Positions 1 to 9,459 of a stretch of DNA of 29,773 bases are shown here, in pieces. Position 1 is the first letter of the stretch. Every line of letters starts with the position of its first letter. Made by a program: the position numbers and the translations under genes. The stretch is from Chara braunii (lineage: Eukaryota > Streptophyta > Charophyceae > Charales > Characeae). The notes beneath the pieces were generated by a model. That model worked only from the letters and a program-made list of their open reading frames with translations, had not been told where the DNA came from and searched no databases. The stretch is from positions 152,718 to 182,490 of the forward strand of contig BFEA01001116.1 in the NCBI GenBank assembly GCA_003427395.1, in the 5' to 3' direction.

Positions 1-1
1 G

Positions 2-52
<51 letters not shown>
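1..52. repeat. (GT)n/(GA)n microsatellite
   Basis: Five GT units run directly into about twenty GA units. This is a plain dinucleotide repeat, and the window starts inside or at its edge. It is followed at once by a CAG|GTAAGT string that fits a splice donor, but no exon can be recognised around it. Confidence 0.95.
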
Positions 53-154
53 AGGTAAGTCTCCAACCTCGCGCCTGGCCTCACGCGACTTCCATCGATA
101 GGATGAGCAAAATCGAATGGATCTTCCGCTAGAACATGGAAATATACACTGCCT

Positions 155-204
155 GGTTGAATCTGCCCAACACCTGCCCGGTTGAATCTGCCCGACATCT
201 GCAA
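155..204. repeat. 25-bp tandem duplication
   Basis: Two adjacent copies (155-179 and 180-204) start with GGTTGAATCTGCCC and differ at only a few positions near their 3' ends. This is one of several short head-to-tail duplications in the window. Confidence 0.85.
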
Positions 205-383
205 TAGACGGCAAAGTGCGAAAAACCGCCCGCCAAACGAAGTACCATAAAAGCGGCCTGGCCCCTTCCCGACTCTAACCCGCGGCCTCCGGGCAAAACA
301 ACTGCCTGCACCAATTTCACGGGACACCTCCTGACAACGTGCGGGCCTCATTTTTGCTGAGCGCAAAGGGACTGTTTATGAGG

Positions 384-453
384 ACCGCTTTTTACTTTAG
401 GTATTAGTAGATTGATATACCGCTTTTTACTTTAGGTATTAGTAGATTGATAG
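384..453. repeat. 35-bp tandem duplication
   Basis: The unit beginning ACCGCTTTTTACTTTAGG occurs at 384-418 and again at 419-453 with one mismatch, at the last base. The near identity implies a recent event. No gene is involved. Confidence 0.95.
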
Positions 454-1766
454 ATGGAGATGGAGATAAATTTGAGTTCCCTTATGTTTTTTTTTCATCT
501 CGTTGCTTGTGTGTCCAAGCTTGATGTGGTTGAATTGCGAGCACGCTGTTTGTCGATTGGGTGACAAATTGAGCGGGATTGTTGCACTTTCTTCATTCAA
601 CAAATGCATAAATAAATAGAGTTAATAGACTGCACCAGTAAGTGATGAAGTTGACGTCACACTAGACACAGCTGGGTGTGAATGCTTCTCTGCAAAGGAA
701 AGGGAAAGAGTCATGACGTACTCACACCACATCAGACCGCATCAATTTTTTTTACTCTTTTAGCAAATAGATCTTGCATGAACAAGTGCATTATATACTC
801 TTCATTAGAGTTGGAACAAGCTTCATGATTACCGTAGTTCATTGTAAAACTGCAGTGATAGAAAATGAAATAGTAACAGGAAGTCGAAGGCAAAGTGGGT
901 TGAGTGAGTTAAAGATAGACAGGTGCATAGAGTTGAAAAGTCCAACTTGGAAAAGGTAAAGTAAGAAAGGGGGTAAGGGAAGAGGAAGAGGAAGGCGGTT
1001 GAGGGGAGATGTGGGAGGAAGAGGAAGAGGGCATCACTCACACTCAGATTTCCAAGGCGCTGACAATGAGAAGGCATGTTGACCGTGCAGCCCGACGTTC
1101 CAGAAAATGCATACATTACAGCGGCATGAAAAGGATAGGACAACGCACAGAAGAGAAAGGATCAGAAATTTCAGAATAGAAGATGTCGTGGTTCTCCTTG
1201 CAGAGATGACAACCACTCTTCATACTTCCATCACTAGCTCTTAAAAGTCAGGTGTTTGTGATAATAAAATGCTGAGGATTTAGGGCCCTTTTTCTTTTTC
1301 CATGGCTCCTTCAAATCCATTCTATTCTTGGGGCCACGTGCGCAGTTGCTTTTCCACGAGTAAGTTAGAATTACATGAAGTATACCTACTCAATGCCTTA
1401 CAACCGGAAGATCCAATGCCTTATACCTTCCTTAGGCATTATATCCAGCTATTGTGATTCCTCTCCCCCTTTTCCTATCCTGCTTTGAGACCATGTTTTG
1501 ACCCCTCCTTCCCCCTCTCCTCGTTCTACTTGTTTTCCGCTAATTTTGCACAACTTTTGGTCTCTGAATAGTATTGAATTGATGATGGTGTGAATGAGGA
1601 TGATTGTGATGATGTTACAATTTCCAGGAACCCCAAAAACTCTGCATGCGTCATCACAGTTGCACACTTGATAGAGACGAACTCACACGTGATTGGAAGC
1701 TTGCTGAAAATTTGGAATTGAACATACACACTTGGCTAGCTCATATAACAGAGAAATCTAGCTTAC

Positions 1767-1936
1767 TCGGATTCCACGATAAAAGAGTTCTGTTTCCAAA
1801 AAGATTTGTCCGTCCGTAATGAAAATTACATTGGTAAGAAAATAGTAAATACTAGGAATATAAGCAGATACATCTCCAGCTTGTGTTTCAATAACAGGTA
1901 AAGCAGTCAGACTACCTGCACCAGCTTGGTCTGACC
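1767..1936 (-). pseudogene. atp1: Orphan exon of mitochondrial-type F1-ATPase alpha subunit
   Basis: The minus strand encodes [14 protein letters not shown], then [12 protein letters not shown], then [18 protein letters not shown]. This is a highly conserved part of the nucleotide-binding domain of the alpha subunit of the F-type ATP synthase. The match is closest to plant mitochondrial Atp1 ([11 protein letters not shown]) rather than the chloroplast AtpA form. The exon ends at CGA|GTAAGC, a good nuclear-type donor (GT at 1765-1766), and a TTGTGGTCAG acceptor lies near 1931. An in-frame insertion of six codons (SIYYFL) sits between AYIP and TNVI, where the family has none. The neighbouring exons (upstream YDDL..RQMSL, downstream PAINVG) were looked for and not found. 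It could be one exon of a transferred nuclear gene with long introns, or a decayed organelle-derived fragment. The identity is secure; functionality is doubtful. Confidence 0.8.
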
Positions 1937-2691
1937 ACAAAATGGAAGTTTCATTTTGGGTTTTAGCTGAAGTGACAAGAGTCACATGAAACCCACAAAG
2001 GTGTTCAAAACTTTTGAAATGGTTTTGTATTTCTGGGAATAAGCATAACAAATTCATTTTAATTGGTTAAATGAATAGAAATTTTGTGTATTTTGAAAGG
2101 GTAGTTATGAAAACAGATCACTGTGACAAGTTTTCCAAAACATTGTACATGCGATGTCCTCGTAGGGTGCTTTGACACCCAGCTGCCCTGAGGACTCCGG
2201 ATCAGTCGGAACAGAAATGATGTGGTAGACTGCCAGAACTGCCTGGCTACAGTTGCCCCCACTCTCCCTGCTATCAGCCCCAACGCTGCTTGTCCTTCTT
2301 CTACACCAGCAAACTTGCTGAATAAGAACTTTTTAAAAAGTCATTAATACTGCCCAGTGAGTCACATTTGACGAGCTACCTTCCTGCTGAGGCCTACCGG
2401 GTCTGCCTATTGAACAAACCTAGAGTTACAGATCGGGAAGGGCCTACTCTGAACTGACCCTACAGAGATTCTACAAGGAGGTCCTAGGTTCAAACTTGCA
2501 AAAGTTGCAAGCTAAAAAATAGTACAAAAGAAAGCAAACAGTTATACTTACCTTGTAGTAGGTTCCAAGTCCAAACCCTAACCTGAGAAAATGCGAAAAC
2601 TTATCCAACGATAACTTGGGGCAGTTTGCCGGTTCACATCCCGCTGCCCCTCCCCTCAGTTCGGATTCCTGTGAGAACGTTATCTTTATTT
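1937..2691. other. No recognisable gene
   Basis: This is AT-rich DNA upstream of the atp1-like exon on the minus strand. The open frame that runs through the exon into this stretch shows no further ATP synthase similarity after about 1940, consistent with intron. The rest (2060-2690) gave no recognisable protein, RNA or repeat. Confidence 0.4.
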
Positions 2692-2811
2692 ACTGAGAAA
2701 GGGTCTGTTGAGTCGAAGCAGAAATTCAAGACAAGCATGAAAACCTATGCTACCGAGAAAGGGCCTGTTGATTCAAAGCAGGAATTAAATACAAGCATGA
2801 AACACTATGTT
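2692..2811 (+). repeat. 60-bp tandem repeat, open in frame
   Basis: Two 60-bp units (2692-2751, 2752-2811) are about 80% identical. They keep one plus-strand frame open (2626-2838), giving two 20-residue repeats that start TEKG and share SKQ and TSMK. No start context, splice sites or family could be recognised, so coding is only a possibility. Confidence 0.6.
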
Positions 2812-2919
2812 ACAGTATCTAAAAGTCTACAATCTTAGACACAGTTCGGTTGAACTAATGCAAACCCTGATGTTTGCTTCCCCAGAGTGATCTCGCATAG
2901 TTACCAACTATCCTAGGTG

Positions 2920-3066
2920 CAGTCTGTGTCAGTTCGGCACAGTCAATCCACTGTCTCGTCTTTCGCGTAGTACTTGATCCGGTAGATGACTTCGCCTCGA
3001 GTGACGATCCTGTTGATGTCTGTGTCAAAATACATGGTGGGAGGACGCATCTTCCTCCTGCCTGCA
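2920..3066 (-). pseudogene. Chromodomain remnant of gypsy element 1
   Basis: Reading the minus strand from 3066, the frame gives INRIVTRGEVIYRIKYY, followed after a frame change by WIDCAELTQTAPRIVGNY. This matches the shape of integrase-terminal chromodomains: a V-x-KIL-like start, a Y-x-(V/I)-K-(W/Y) strand, then W, L and I-x-x-Y in the helix. In chromoviruses this module is thought to steer integration towards modified chromatin. A stop (GTGGATTGA) and a frameshift in the middle make it non-functional. Confidence 0.65.
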
Positions 3067-4290
3067 AACTTAGATGCTATACAGGGCATCAGCTTTGAAG
3101 CATGAGATAGGGAATAGGTCTGCAGGTGGGAGGGACGTCCGCGAGATAGGATGGTACGTTAAGATCTTGGCCAACCACATGCAGTATTTGTCATCGTCTG
3201 CATCACTTGAATAGCAAATCCCTGCTAACGCCTTTCTCTGCTGCGAGCTCAACCATGCTCACCCATATGAAGTCTTCCTCCAGAAGTAGGGTGACACTTG
3301 TTGGCTTCATTGGCCATTGCCTGCTGTGGCTTCTGTATACTCCTGATAGCTTGTCGAAGTTTTGCGTGAATTGCACAGTGAACTCCAGCTTTCCAGGAGG
3401 GTAGTCTAACTCCCGTGTCTACATGAGGATACCCACAGGCATGCATGGCTTCCCGCTGTACTCCAGCTCGGTGGGTTTATATAACTTTATAACTTTATGC
3501 AGAATAGTAGGATGTAATTTGTTGTTGGCACTGACTACCTTGGTCAAATGCTGATCCCAATCAATCCGCTCAGGCCGTATGGGGCATCACAGGACCTGCT
3601 GTAAACCAGTTCATTCTCTCCGTCTTGCCGCCACAACTACGGTGGTGTACCAAACTCATGTTGCATTTAGTGTTGGCAAACTCAATCAGGTTCTGCCACA
3701 ATTTGCTTGCAAAACAAGTATCTCTTTCATTGATGATATCAGAAGGGAATCTGAAATCGAATGCCCACTTGTCAGGTAAGAGTTTGTCAATCTTCCTCAT
3801 GGATGCAGCTTCATCCATTGGCACCGGCCTCATGAATTTGCTGAAGCGGTCAACGATGACAATAGTATCCTTTTCCCACTTGGCCTACAGAAAACCTCCC
3901 ATTCAGTCCATGGAGATGGATAAGCCTGGTTTGTCAGGTACTGGGAGCGTTTCGAGGAAACCGTATGGTCTCTGCACTCTCCCAACTGACAAAGGCTGCA
4001 ACTCTTCACATATTCTGCGACATCACTCCTCGTTGTTGGTCAGTAAAACTTCTCCAGCCGTTGCAGTTCTCTTCAGCCCAAAACGACGTTTTGTGCCATG
4101 GTACTCCCCCAGAGTGTCAAGCTGCAGTTTCTTGTCCATAGGGGGACACAATCGCTGCACCCCTCTAGCCTCCACATAGTGCAGTCCTTGTTGCATGGTA
4201 TTAGGTCTTCTTCCAAATCTGCGATTTTGTTGCTGTATGCTGCTGCAACAGTCCCCAAGTTCGTCATCAATCTTCATCTGAGTCAGGATT
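3067..4290 (-). pseudogene. Integrase remnant of gypsy element 1
   Basis: Integrase inserts the cDNA into host DNA. Visible pieces, N to C: a decayed zinc-binding region (about 4280-4020); the core start LPVPDKPGLSISMDW with the first catalytic Asp (about 3950-3900); DTIVIVDRFSKF (about 3870-3840); the second catalytic segment FPSDIINERDTCFASKLWQ, where the family has an SDRD-like box (about 3760-3700); TERMN with the catalytic Glu (about 3620); then WDQHL and NNKLHPTI. The C-terminal part shows DFIWVSMVELAAEKGVSRDL (about 3280-3215), as expected before the GPY/F motif. Pieces lie in several frames with stops between them, so no functional enzyme remains. Confidence 0.8.
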
Positions 4291-5003
4291 GTTCAAAGTA
4301 GTCGTACCTCCATGGCAATGCATTAGCCACCTTGTTGTACGTGCCCTGCTTATTTGAACTCGTAGGTATCTATGACTGCTGACCACCACACAAGCTTTTT
4401 AGCGACCTTTGGCTGCATCTTCAAGCTCTGCAGTGTTTGGTGATGAAAACACACTCTCAAGGTCTACCCAACAACAATGTCACCATGTACGGAGGCCATG
4501 GTACAAGGTATAAAGTTCTGTTTCATGGGTGTTGGTGGAGACTCTCGTCAAAGGCAGGCAATTCGAGAGGTACTCCACTGGTTTAAGCCCGTGCCCATCA
4601 TTTTGTTGCAGCACTGCCCCAATCTCATATCGATTGGCGTCGTTCAACAACATAAAGGCAATGCAGGATCTGCAATCTTCATGATGGGCTAGTTGATGAG
4701 GCAGTCCTTGAGAGTACGAAAACTTCCTTGTCAGATCTGTGAGTGGCGCAGTGATGATGGAACGACCTTCAATGAACTGCTTGCAGTAGGTGAGCATCCC
4801 TAGGAGCAGCCGCACCTCTGTAACTGTTTGGGATCTCGGCAAGTGTAAGACTGCTTCCACCTTCCTGGCCTTGGACCTTGTCCCATTAGCAGCAAGGACA
4901 TGGCCAAAGTATGGGATCTGCTCCTTCCCAAACTCACTCTTCTTTGCAAGTTTGCATTGATTTTGTGCTTTAATTGTCTCAACTTTTCAAATACTAGTCT
5001 ACA
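4291..5003 (-). pseudogene. RT thumb and RNase H remnant of gypsy element 1
   Basis: Reading down from 5003: LVFEKLRQLKHKINANL, a frameshift near 4945, then YFGH and ANG, TEVRLLLGMLTYCKQFI and PLTDL (RT thumb/connection). RNase H follows with YEIGAVLQQ, KPVEYLS and HETELYTL (4480-4860), and its end YNKVANALPWR lies near 4310-4340. The RNase H strand that normally has a D-A-S-x-x-G motif reads NDANRYEIG. The RT palm and its YxDD box are absent, deleted at the 5003 junction. It degraded the RNA of the RNA/DNA hybrid when active; it is now dead. Confidence 0.85.
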
Positions 5004-5099
5004 GTGGCTGCGGATCAGCAGAGAGACTTACCTGGGTCCATAGCCTGGACTGTTACCGGCCATAGGCGGATCTTCACTTTGCATCCTACTGCAGTTCAG

Positions 5100-5128
5100 A
5101 AACCATCTACACTGGTCATTACTGGAGG

Positions 5129-5159
<31 letters not shown>

Positions 5160-5902
5160 AGGTCTTCTTGTTTGTTCTTTCTCGTCTCTGCCCTTCCATA
5201 TCCGCATCCTCTGAGGGGCACTATTATTATTCGATGATTTCATTGAGGCAGCCAGCTCCTTAGTCGGCGAACTATCGAATAAGATCACCTACTTATCTTC
5301 TCTTGTGACGGACAAATGTCTTTCCAACATTCGGTTGCAAAAGTCCTCCCATGGGACTTTCTGCATGCAGTCCTATATTTCCCCTTGTTAAAATATTGCC
5401 GGTTGCCCACAACTTGGCAACGTGATAGCAAACTGGATTTCAGTGATGTTGTCCGTGAGCTGGTAGTTTGAGATCTGGCGTTCTATCTCTTGCAACCAGA
5501 CCTCAACATTCTCATCTGGCATTCCTTGAAAGCTTGTGCCGATTTGATCTCAGGGCAGTGCTAATTTCCTCCTCTAGGTTGGGAGGAGAATCGCACTGGA
5601 TTTGACTTCTTACGGGATGGAGGTGGCGACAGTTGGTGCAGCAGTGCCGCCATCTTGCTCTGAAATTCTTACATCAACATGTCATCCATCTTCTTCTCCA
5701 TCTTGTCCATATCCGTGGCATTGAGGACAGTGAACGCTGACAATCTATCTCCGATGTCGGCACTCTTGTCTTCACCTATCTTCTTTGTGTCTTCCTTGCT
5801 CTTCTTCTGCAGTTCTTCATCCTGTCCCACCATGATCTCAGCTTCCAAGTCGCCGAATCGATGCATATTTCGATCAAAGTCCATGTGACCTAGGAGTGAC
5901 AT
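5100..5902 (-). pseudogene. Gag-like remnant of gypsy element 1
   Basis: The minus-strand frame at 5669-5902 encodes a Lys/Glu-rich, probably coiled-coil segment (DEELQKKSKEDTKK). Further on (about 5520-5300) come ENVEVWLQEIERQISNY, FAITLPS and VPWEDFCNRMLERHL. The spacing of W, A-x-x-L and W-x-x-F fits the capsid region of Ty3/gypsy Gag, which assembles the particle around the RNA. Two stops interrupt the capsid part, and no CCHC knuckle is visible. A (GA)n/(G)n run at about 5125-5160 lies inside the remnant. Assignment rests on position and pattern. Confidence 0.6.
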
Positions 5903-6529
5903 TTCAGGCTGGGTGGGCCAAGGCAGGTTGTCTTTTCGGTTTTACAGGTTCAAAGCATGCCATGTACCTGCATGGTCACAGTGAGGCATACAGGTAATTT
6001 TCCCCAAGGAAAAAGACGTGGAGCAATGCTGTCGTAGGTGTCAAGTGGAACCATGCAAATTGCCAATATAGTTAAGGCAGCAGTACCAGATAAACATGAA
6101 CATGGCACAACTGCAGACCACCAAGGTCATATTGGAGTAGGATAACTGTAGTGGCGTGGCCTGACAGTCACAATCAGACAGTAAAATTCAAATCCTGATA
6201 TCGGACATTGGATTTCAAAACGCAGACATGGACACGAGCCCAGTGGTGCTTTGGCCAAATTGCTGCTTTTCTCTGCTAAGGTGACAGAGAGATGGTTAAT
6301 GGATGACCCAAAATTCACCGAAAATGACACCACCCAAGGTCTGAGCAAGGACAGGGCAGCATACATATGATTTGGCTGGCATAGCACAAACTCACAGCAA
6401 CAATGAGCAATATGAATTTCAGAAAGCAAATGAGATTTGGATTTGAGGGTCATCAACCTGCTCTTGTTAGCACACCTAAATAAGACGACCAATTCTTTTC
6501 TGTTCCTTTTCCACAAGTAAAGTAGTCAC
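5903..6529. other. No recognisable gene; possible kinase-gene intron
   Basis: A 129-codon minus-strand open frame (6127-6516) has no recognisable family and begins just beyond the donor of the kinase exon at 6530, so intron is the simplest reading. No repeat or RNA gene was seen. Confidence 0.35.
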
Positions 6530-6604
6530 CTTGGTGGGCTTCCTCTCCAATAGTCTCTGGATCAGATGAATGGCACTTCTGGACATATACGAAGGATAGG
6601 CGAC
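6530..6604 (-). pseudogene. Orphan 75-bp exon of a Ser/Thr protein kinase
   Basis: The minus strand encodes VAYPSYMSRSAIHLIQRLLERKPTK in pieces that match subdomains X-XI of eukaryotic protein kinases: aromatic-P, S-x-x-A, then LI-x-x-LL-x-x-x-P-x-K, normally followed by RLG or RP. It is exactly 25 codons, bounded by a TGGTGCAG acceptor (ending at 6605) and an AAG|GTGACT donor (GT at 6528-6529), so it looks like a real spliced exon. The other kinase exons, with the ATP-binding Lys and the HRD and DFG motifs, were not found in the flanking DNA. It is either one exon of a gene with long introns or a captured or left-over fragment. The kinase family cannot be named from 25 residues. Confidence 0.65.
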
Positions 6605-7197
6605 CTGCACCACAGGAAAGATTTACCAATTGAGGATTTATTCATTTCCATTTTGCTGAAGAGCATCCCACCATTGTATGATAATGCGCTGTTATACCAC
6701 CCATATGTAATGAACCCAGTTTAGTAGATACTCAGAAGTCATCAAACACAAGTAGTCTCAGTATCTGCAACAGAGTCACCAAATCGTGAAGTGATAAATC
6801 AAACAATAACTCGTTACCATTAGACGAAGAGAGTGGAGGGGGATCAGACACAAGAGTAGGTGGAAAAGATCACAAAAGAGTAATCCCGTCAAACCCCTCT
6901 CCTTCTCCGGGCTTCTTCCCTCTCCACCTCAATAACCAGAAGATGATAAGAAGTATAGTAGTCCTGATCACACACAATAGTGCCACGTGGCACTCTTATC
7001 TCATGAAGACCATGAAGACACAGTAGATTCAGTGACGACGTCAGGCTCAGGTGAGTACCCAATCTCTCTTATCCAAAGATCCCGATCTTCCTCCTCCTCG
7101 CAACCAGTCACCTCATGTAGACAGTGTGGACAATGCCACATCAGCAGACGAGACAGGTGGCATATGCCAAATCATCAATGTAGACCAGATGCAGCGA
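6605..7197. other. No recognisable gene
   Basis: The first part (6605-6960) is AT-rich and probably intronic to the kinase exon. From about 7120 diverged relatives of the 34-bp repeat appear (CCACATCAGCAGACG at 7137, TAGACCAGATGCAGCG at 7181). No gene was found. Confidence 0.35.
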
Positions 7198-7348
7198 CAC
7201 ATCAGCATGCCATGAAGACCAGAGGCAGCGCCACATCAGCATGCCATGAAGACCAGAGGCAGCGCCACATCAGCATGCNCCACATCAGCATGCCATGAAG
7301 ACCAGAGGCAGCGCCACATCAGCATGCTATGAAGACCAGAGGCAGTGT
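7198..7348. repeat. 34-bp tandem array with an ambiguous base
   Basis: The unit starting CACATCAGCATGCCATGAAG occurs at 7198-7231, 7232-7265, 7281-7314 and 7315-7348. A truncated copy lies at 7266-7280 and contains the only N of the window (7279). The truncated unit with an N suggests a collapsed or poorly resolved array in the assembly. Decayed units flank it on both sides, so the true array is probably longer. Confidence 0.9.
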
Positions 7349-7924
7349 AACATCAGCATAGCCTGGCGAATGCCAGCATGCTGCCTCCTTCCCGTGACGT
7401 CGTCCCGCAACGCCTGTGCACAACTAGCATGTAGCCAGCGTCGCGCCAGCATGAAGCCAGCGTCTAGTCAAAAGTCGAGCCAGCGTCAAAGCAGCATAGC
7501 AAGACTGAATGCTGACCACCTTGAGGCCAGTCTTTAAGTAGCATTTGGCGAGGCTCTTTGGCCTCGGGTCTCCTTCCCTCAGTCGTCCAGATTGAATCAC
7601 AGTCGAAGGCCTGGATCGTACAGTTGCAGACATTCCTCTTGGACCTTATGCTGTCTGGGTACCTGCATACAAACAAGTGTGTTTGCTTGACCGGCGGCCT
7701 GGACTGGGTACCTTTGGACTTTGACTGTTGAGGTCACGGCAGTTGACAAAAGTGAACTGTCTCACGTCCAGGCCCTGAATTTTCGTGTGGGGTCTTTGCC
7801 CCTGTTTTCGGCCTGGGCTGAGGGCGGCCGAGTTGGCCCTCGGTCTTTCCATGAGACATATGGCATGGGTTATTGCATTCCTGCCGGCCCAGTTTTCGAG
7901 TTCCATCGCAGAAATACATCAATT
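7349..7924. other. Probable 3' terminal (LTR) region of gypsy element 2
   Basis: This stretch lies directly 3' of the chromodomain of element 2 on the minus strand, where a polypurine tract and 3' LTR should be. It contains decayed GCCAGCRT-type short repeats (about 7368-7500) and a TACTTAAAG TATA-like string on the minus strand near 7540. No matching 5' LTR could be identified beyond 13400, so the LTR call is positional only. No gene was found. Confidence 0.3.
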
Positions 7925-8107
7925 CTCAGTTAACCCACGTTCATATGCAGCGGCAATATCAGGAGCAGTGGGTAGGAGTTATTTCCTACTAGATCATCTG
8001 GCTTCAGATGCGGGTTGGAACTTGAACTTTACCTTGTATTACTTCTGAGGTCGTCCCCTGCCACCTGTAGAGAAATAGCCATGTTCCAATATTTTCTCAA
8101 CTTCATA
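7925..8107 (-). pseudogene. Chromodomain of gypsy element 2
   Basis: After the GPW and FHASKM segments of integrase, the frame reads YEVEKILEHGYF, then (past a stop) YKVKFKFQPASEAR, then (past a stop where Trp is expected) SSRK, LLPTAPDIAAAYERG. This is the classic chromovirus chromodomain: V-E-K-I-L start, an (L/V)-K-(W/F) strand, a Trp-containing turn and a closing A-x-x-x-A-Y helix. Stops at about 8043 (TAA), 7995 (TGA, probably from TGG) and 7980 (TAA) are in one frame, so decay is by point mutation only here. Confidence 0.8.
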
Positions 8108-9459
8108 GCCTCCGTTCATAGAGGGTGGAAACATAGATGGCCTATTTGGAAAGTTATCACTTTCTACATAGGGTAGCATTTTAGACGCGTGGAAGACAGG
8201 GTATGTCCTTGGGTGTGGAGGTACATCTATACGATAGGAAGGTCCATCTTCACCTCCAATCACTTTGAGAACTTCCCAGGGCCCGTCGAGACACATTTTC
8301 TTCTAAGGAAAACTCTTTAGACTTAACCCACACAAAGTCCCCTTCTTGGAACTGTGAAGGACGACGATGTTTATTAGCTTATTCAATCATTTGCAATTGG
8401 GATTTCTGTATCTTTTCCTTTACCTTCTTGATGTCTTCTTCGTATAAAACTTACCTTCTTGATGTCTTCTTCGTATAAAACTACGAATTCACGCATACCT
8501 GGGGGTAGCCTCTGAATCTGGTCCCTTTTTAATGTATCAATGGGACGCCTAGGCTTCCATCCTTTATGCAGTGCATTAGCCGTTCTACCTGTGACAATAT
8601 GTATACTGTTGTTATATGCACTAGCAATTTTAGGCAAGTTCTCATCCCAGTCAATTTGGTCAGGACGGACGTACATTCGCAAAAGTTGTTTGTAGAGACG
8701 ATTCATTTGCTCAGTTTGGGCATTCGTTTCAGGATGTCTGCCTGACGACATGGTCAACCTGGTTCCATAGACTTCCATCAACTTTTGCCATTGTAGACTG
8801 GTAAATCAAACATCTCTATCTGACACGATGGTTTTAGGAAATCCATACTCAAAGACCCATCGCATTTGAAACTTTTGAATGACGAGTTCGGTTCTAGCTT
8901 CAGCAGGCAAAGGAATGAACATAGCATACTTAGAAAATCTATCGACAATGACCATTAGTTGGCTGTTGCCGTTTTGATTCTTAGTGAGGCTCATAAAATC
9001 AATAAAGATAGACTCACCTGGCTCACTTGGAATAGGCAACGGTCGTAATAGTCCCATTGGATTCTCATGTGACGGCTTGTTCCTTTGACAGACAAGAAAA
9101 GTCCGCACATACCTTAGTACATCTTCCTTCATTCCTTTCCACTCAAAACGTTCACGTACATCGGCATGCGTCTTCTTAAAACCAAAGTGACCTTCTGCAT
9201 CATGGCATTCCCCGATGATTACACTTTTTATTGGTTCTAAGTGAGGAACACACAATCATTCTTCGGTTTCGTCCAACAAGAAGAATAAGCCATCAGTCAT
9301 TCGATATTCCGGAAATAACTCAGGGTTCTTTCTTAAAGTTTCAATGATAGGATTCCAAATAAGATCACTCCCATAACCCTGACGGATCTGTTCCTTTAAT
9401 TTATTTCCGATATCGAGATAAGAGACAATGTTTCCAAAGAAATCTGCACGCCTGGACAA
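8039..9459 (-). pseudogene. Integrase of gypsy element 2
   Basis: N to C: an LKEQIRQGY leader and DGLFFLLDETEE; a TGA stop; LCVPHLEPIK; the zinc region HDAEGHFG with VCQRNK, where the usual first Cys of the C-x-x-C pair is Phe (RTFLVCQ); the core with FIDFMSL (first Asp), VDRFSKYAMFIPLP, TIVSDRD (second Asp) and QTEQMNR (Glu); then DWDENL and AYNNSIH. A TGA stop follows SDRDV near 8805, where Arg is normal. The C-terminal part breaks at the 31-bp duplication (8421-8482) and resumes as GPWEVLKVIGG, PPHPRTYPVFHASK (8296-8150). It would catalyse strand transfer of the cDNA; it is now inactive. Confidence 0.9.
8421..8482. repeat. 31-bp tandem duplication in integrase
   Basis: TACCTTCTTGATGTCTTCTT starts both copies (8421-8451 and 8452-8482), which are identical. 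Since 31 is not a multiple of three, it shifts the integrase frame in the YEEDIKKV segment. Confidence 0.95.

Larger units (their letters stand above)
53..1766. other. No recognisable gene
   Basis: Open frames here are short and of biased composition (for example the GAA/GGA-rich stretch at about 960-1030), and none resembles a known protein. Two short tandem duplications (155-204 and 384-453) are listed separately. The part next to 1767 is AT-rich and probably intronic to the atp1-like exon. Confidence 0.5.
2900..5902 (-). mobile_element. Degenerate Ty3/gypsy chromovirus (element 1)
   Basis: In element order from high to low coordinates the minus strand shows a gag-like region, the end of RT plus RNase H, the integrase zinc region, the integrase core, a GPY/F-type C-terminus and a chromodomain. 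That order is diagnostic of a Ty3/gypsy chromovirus. Protease and the RT palm, including the YxDD box, are missing: sequence passes from gag-like DNA at about 5100 into RT thumb by 5003, so there is an internal deletion. Every domain carries frameshifts or stops. No LTR pair could be found by eye, so the limits are approximate. Its protein sequence differs clearly from element 2, so it is not a duplicate copy. Confidence 0.85.

Noticed and set aside
2380-2510. tRNA gene or tRNA-derived SINE (GGTTCAAAC B-box-like string at about 2488)
   Set aside because: No A-box at the right distance and no cloverleaf could be drawn.
6127-6516. 129-codon minus-strand ORF
   Set aside because: No family recognised, and it starts directly after the donor of the kinase exon, so it is probably intron sequence.
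7198-7348. CRISPR array
   Set aside because: Units are directly adjacent without unique spacers and the context is nuclear eukaryotic DNA; it is a minisatellite.
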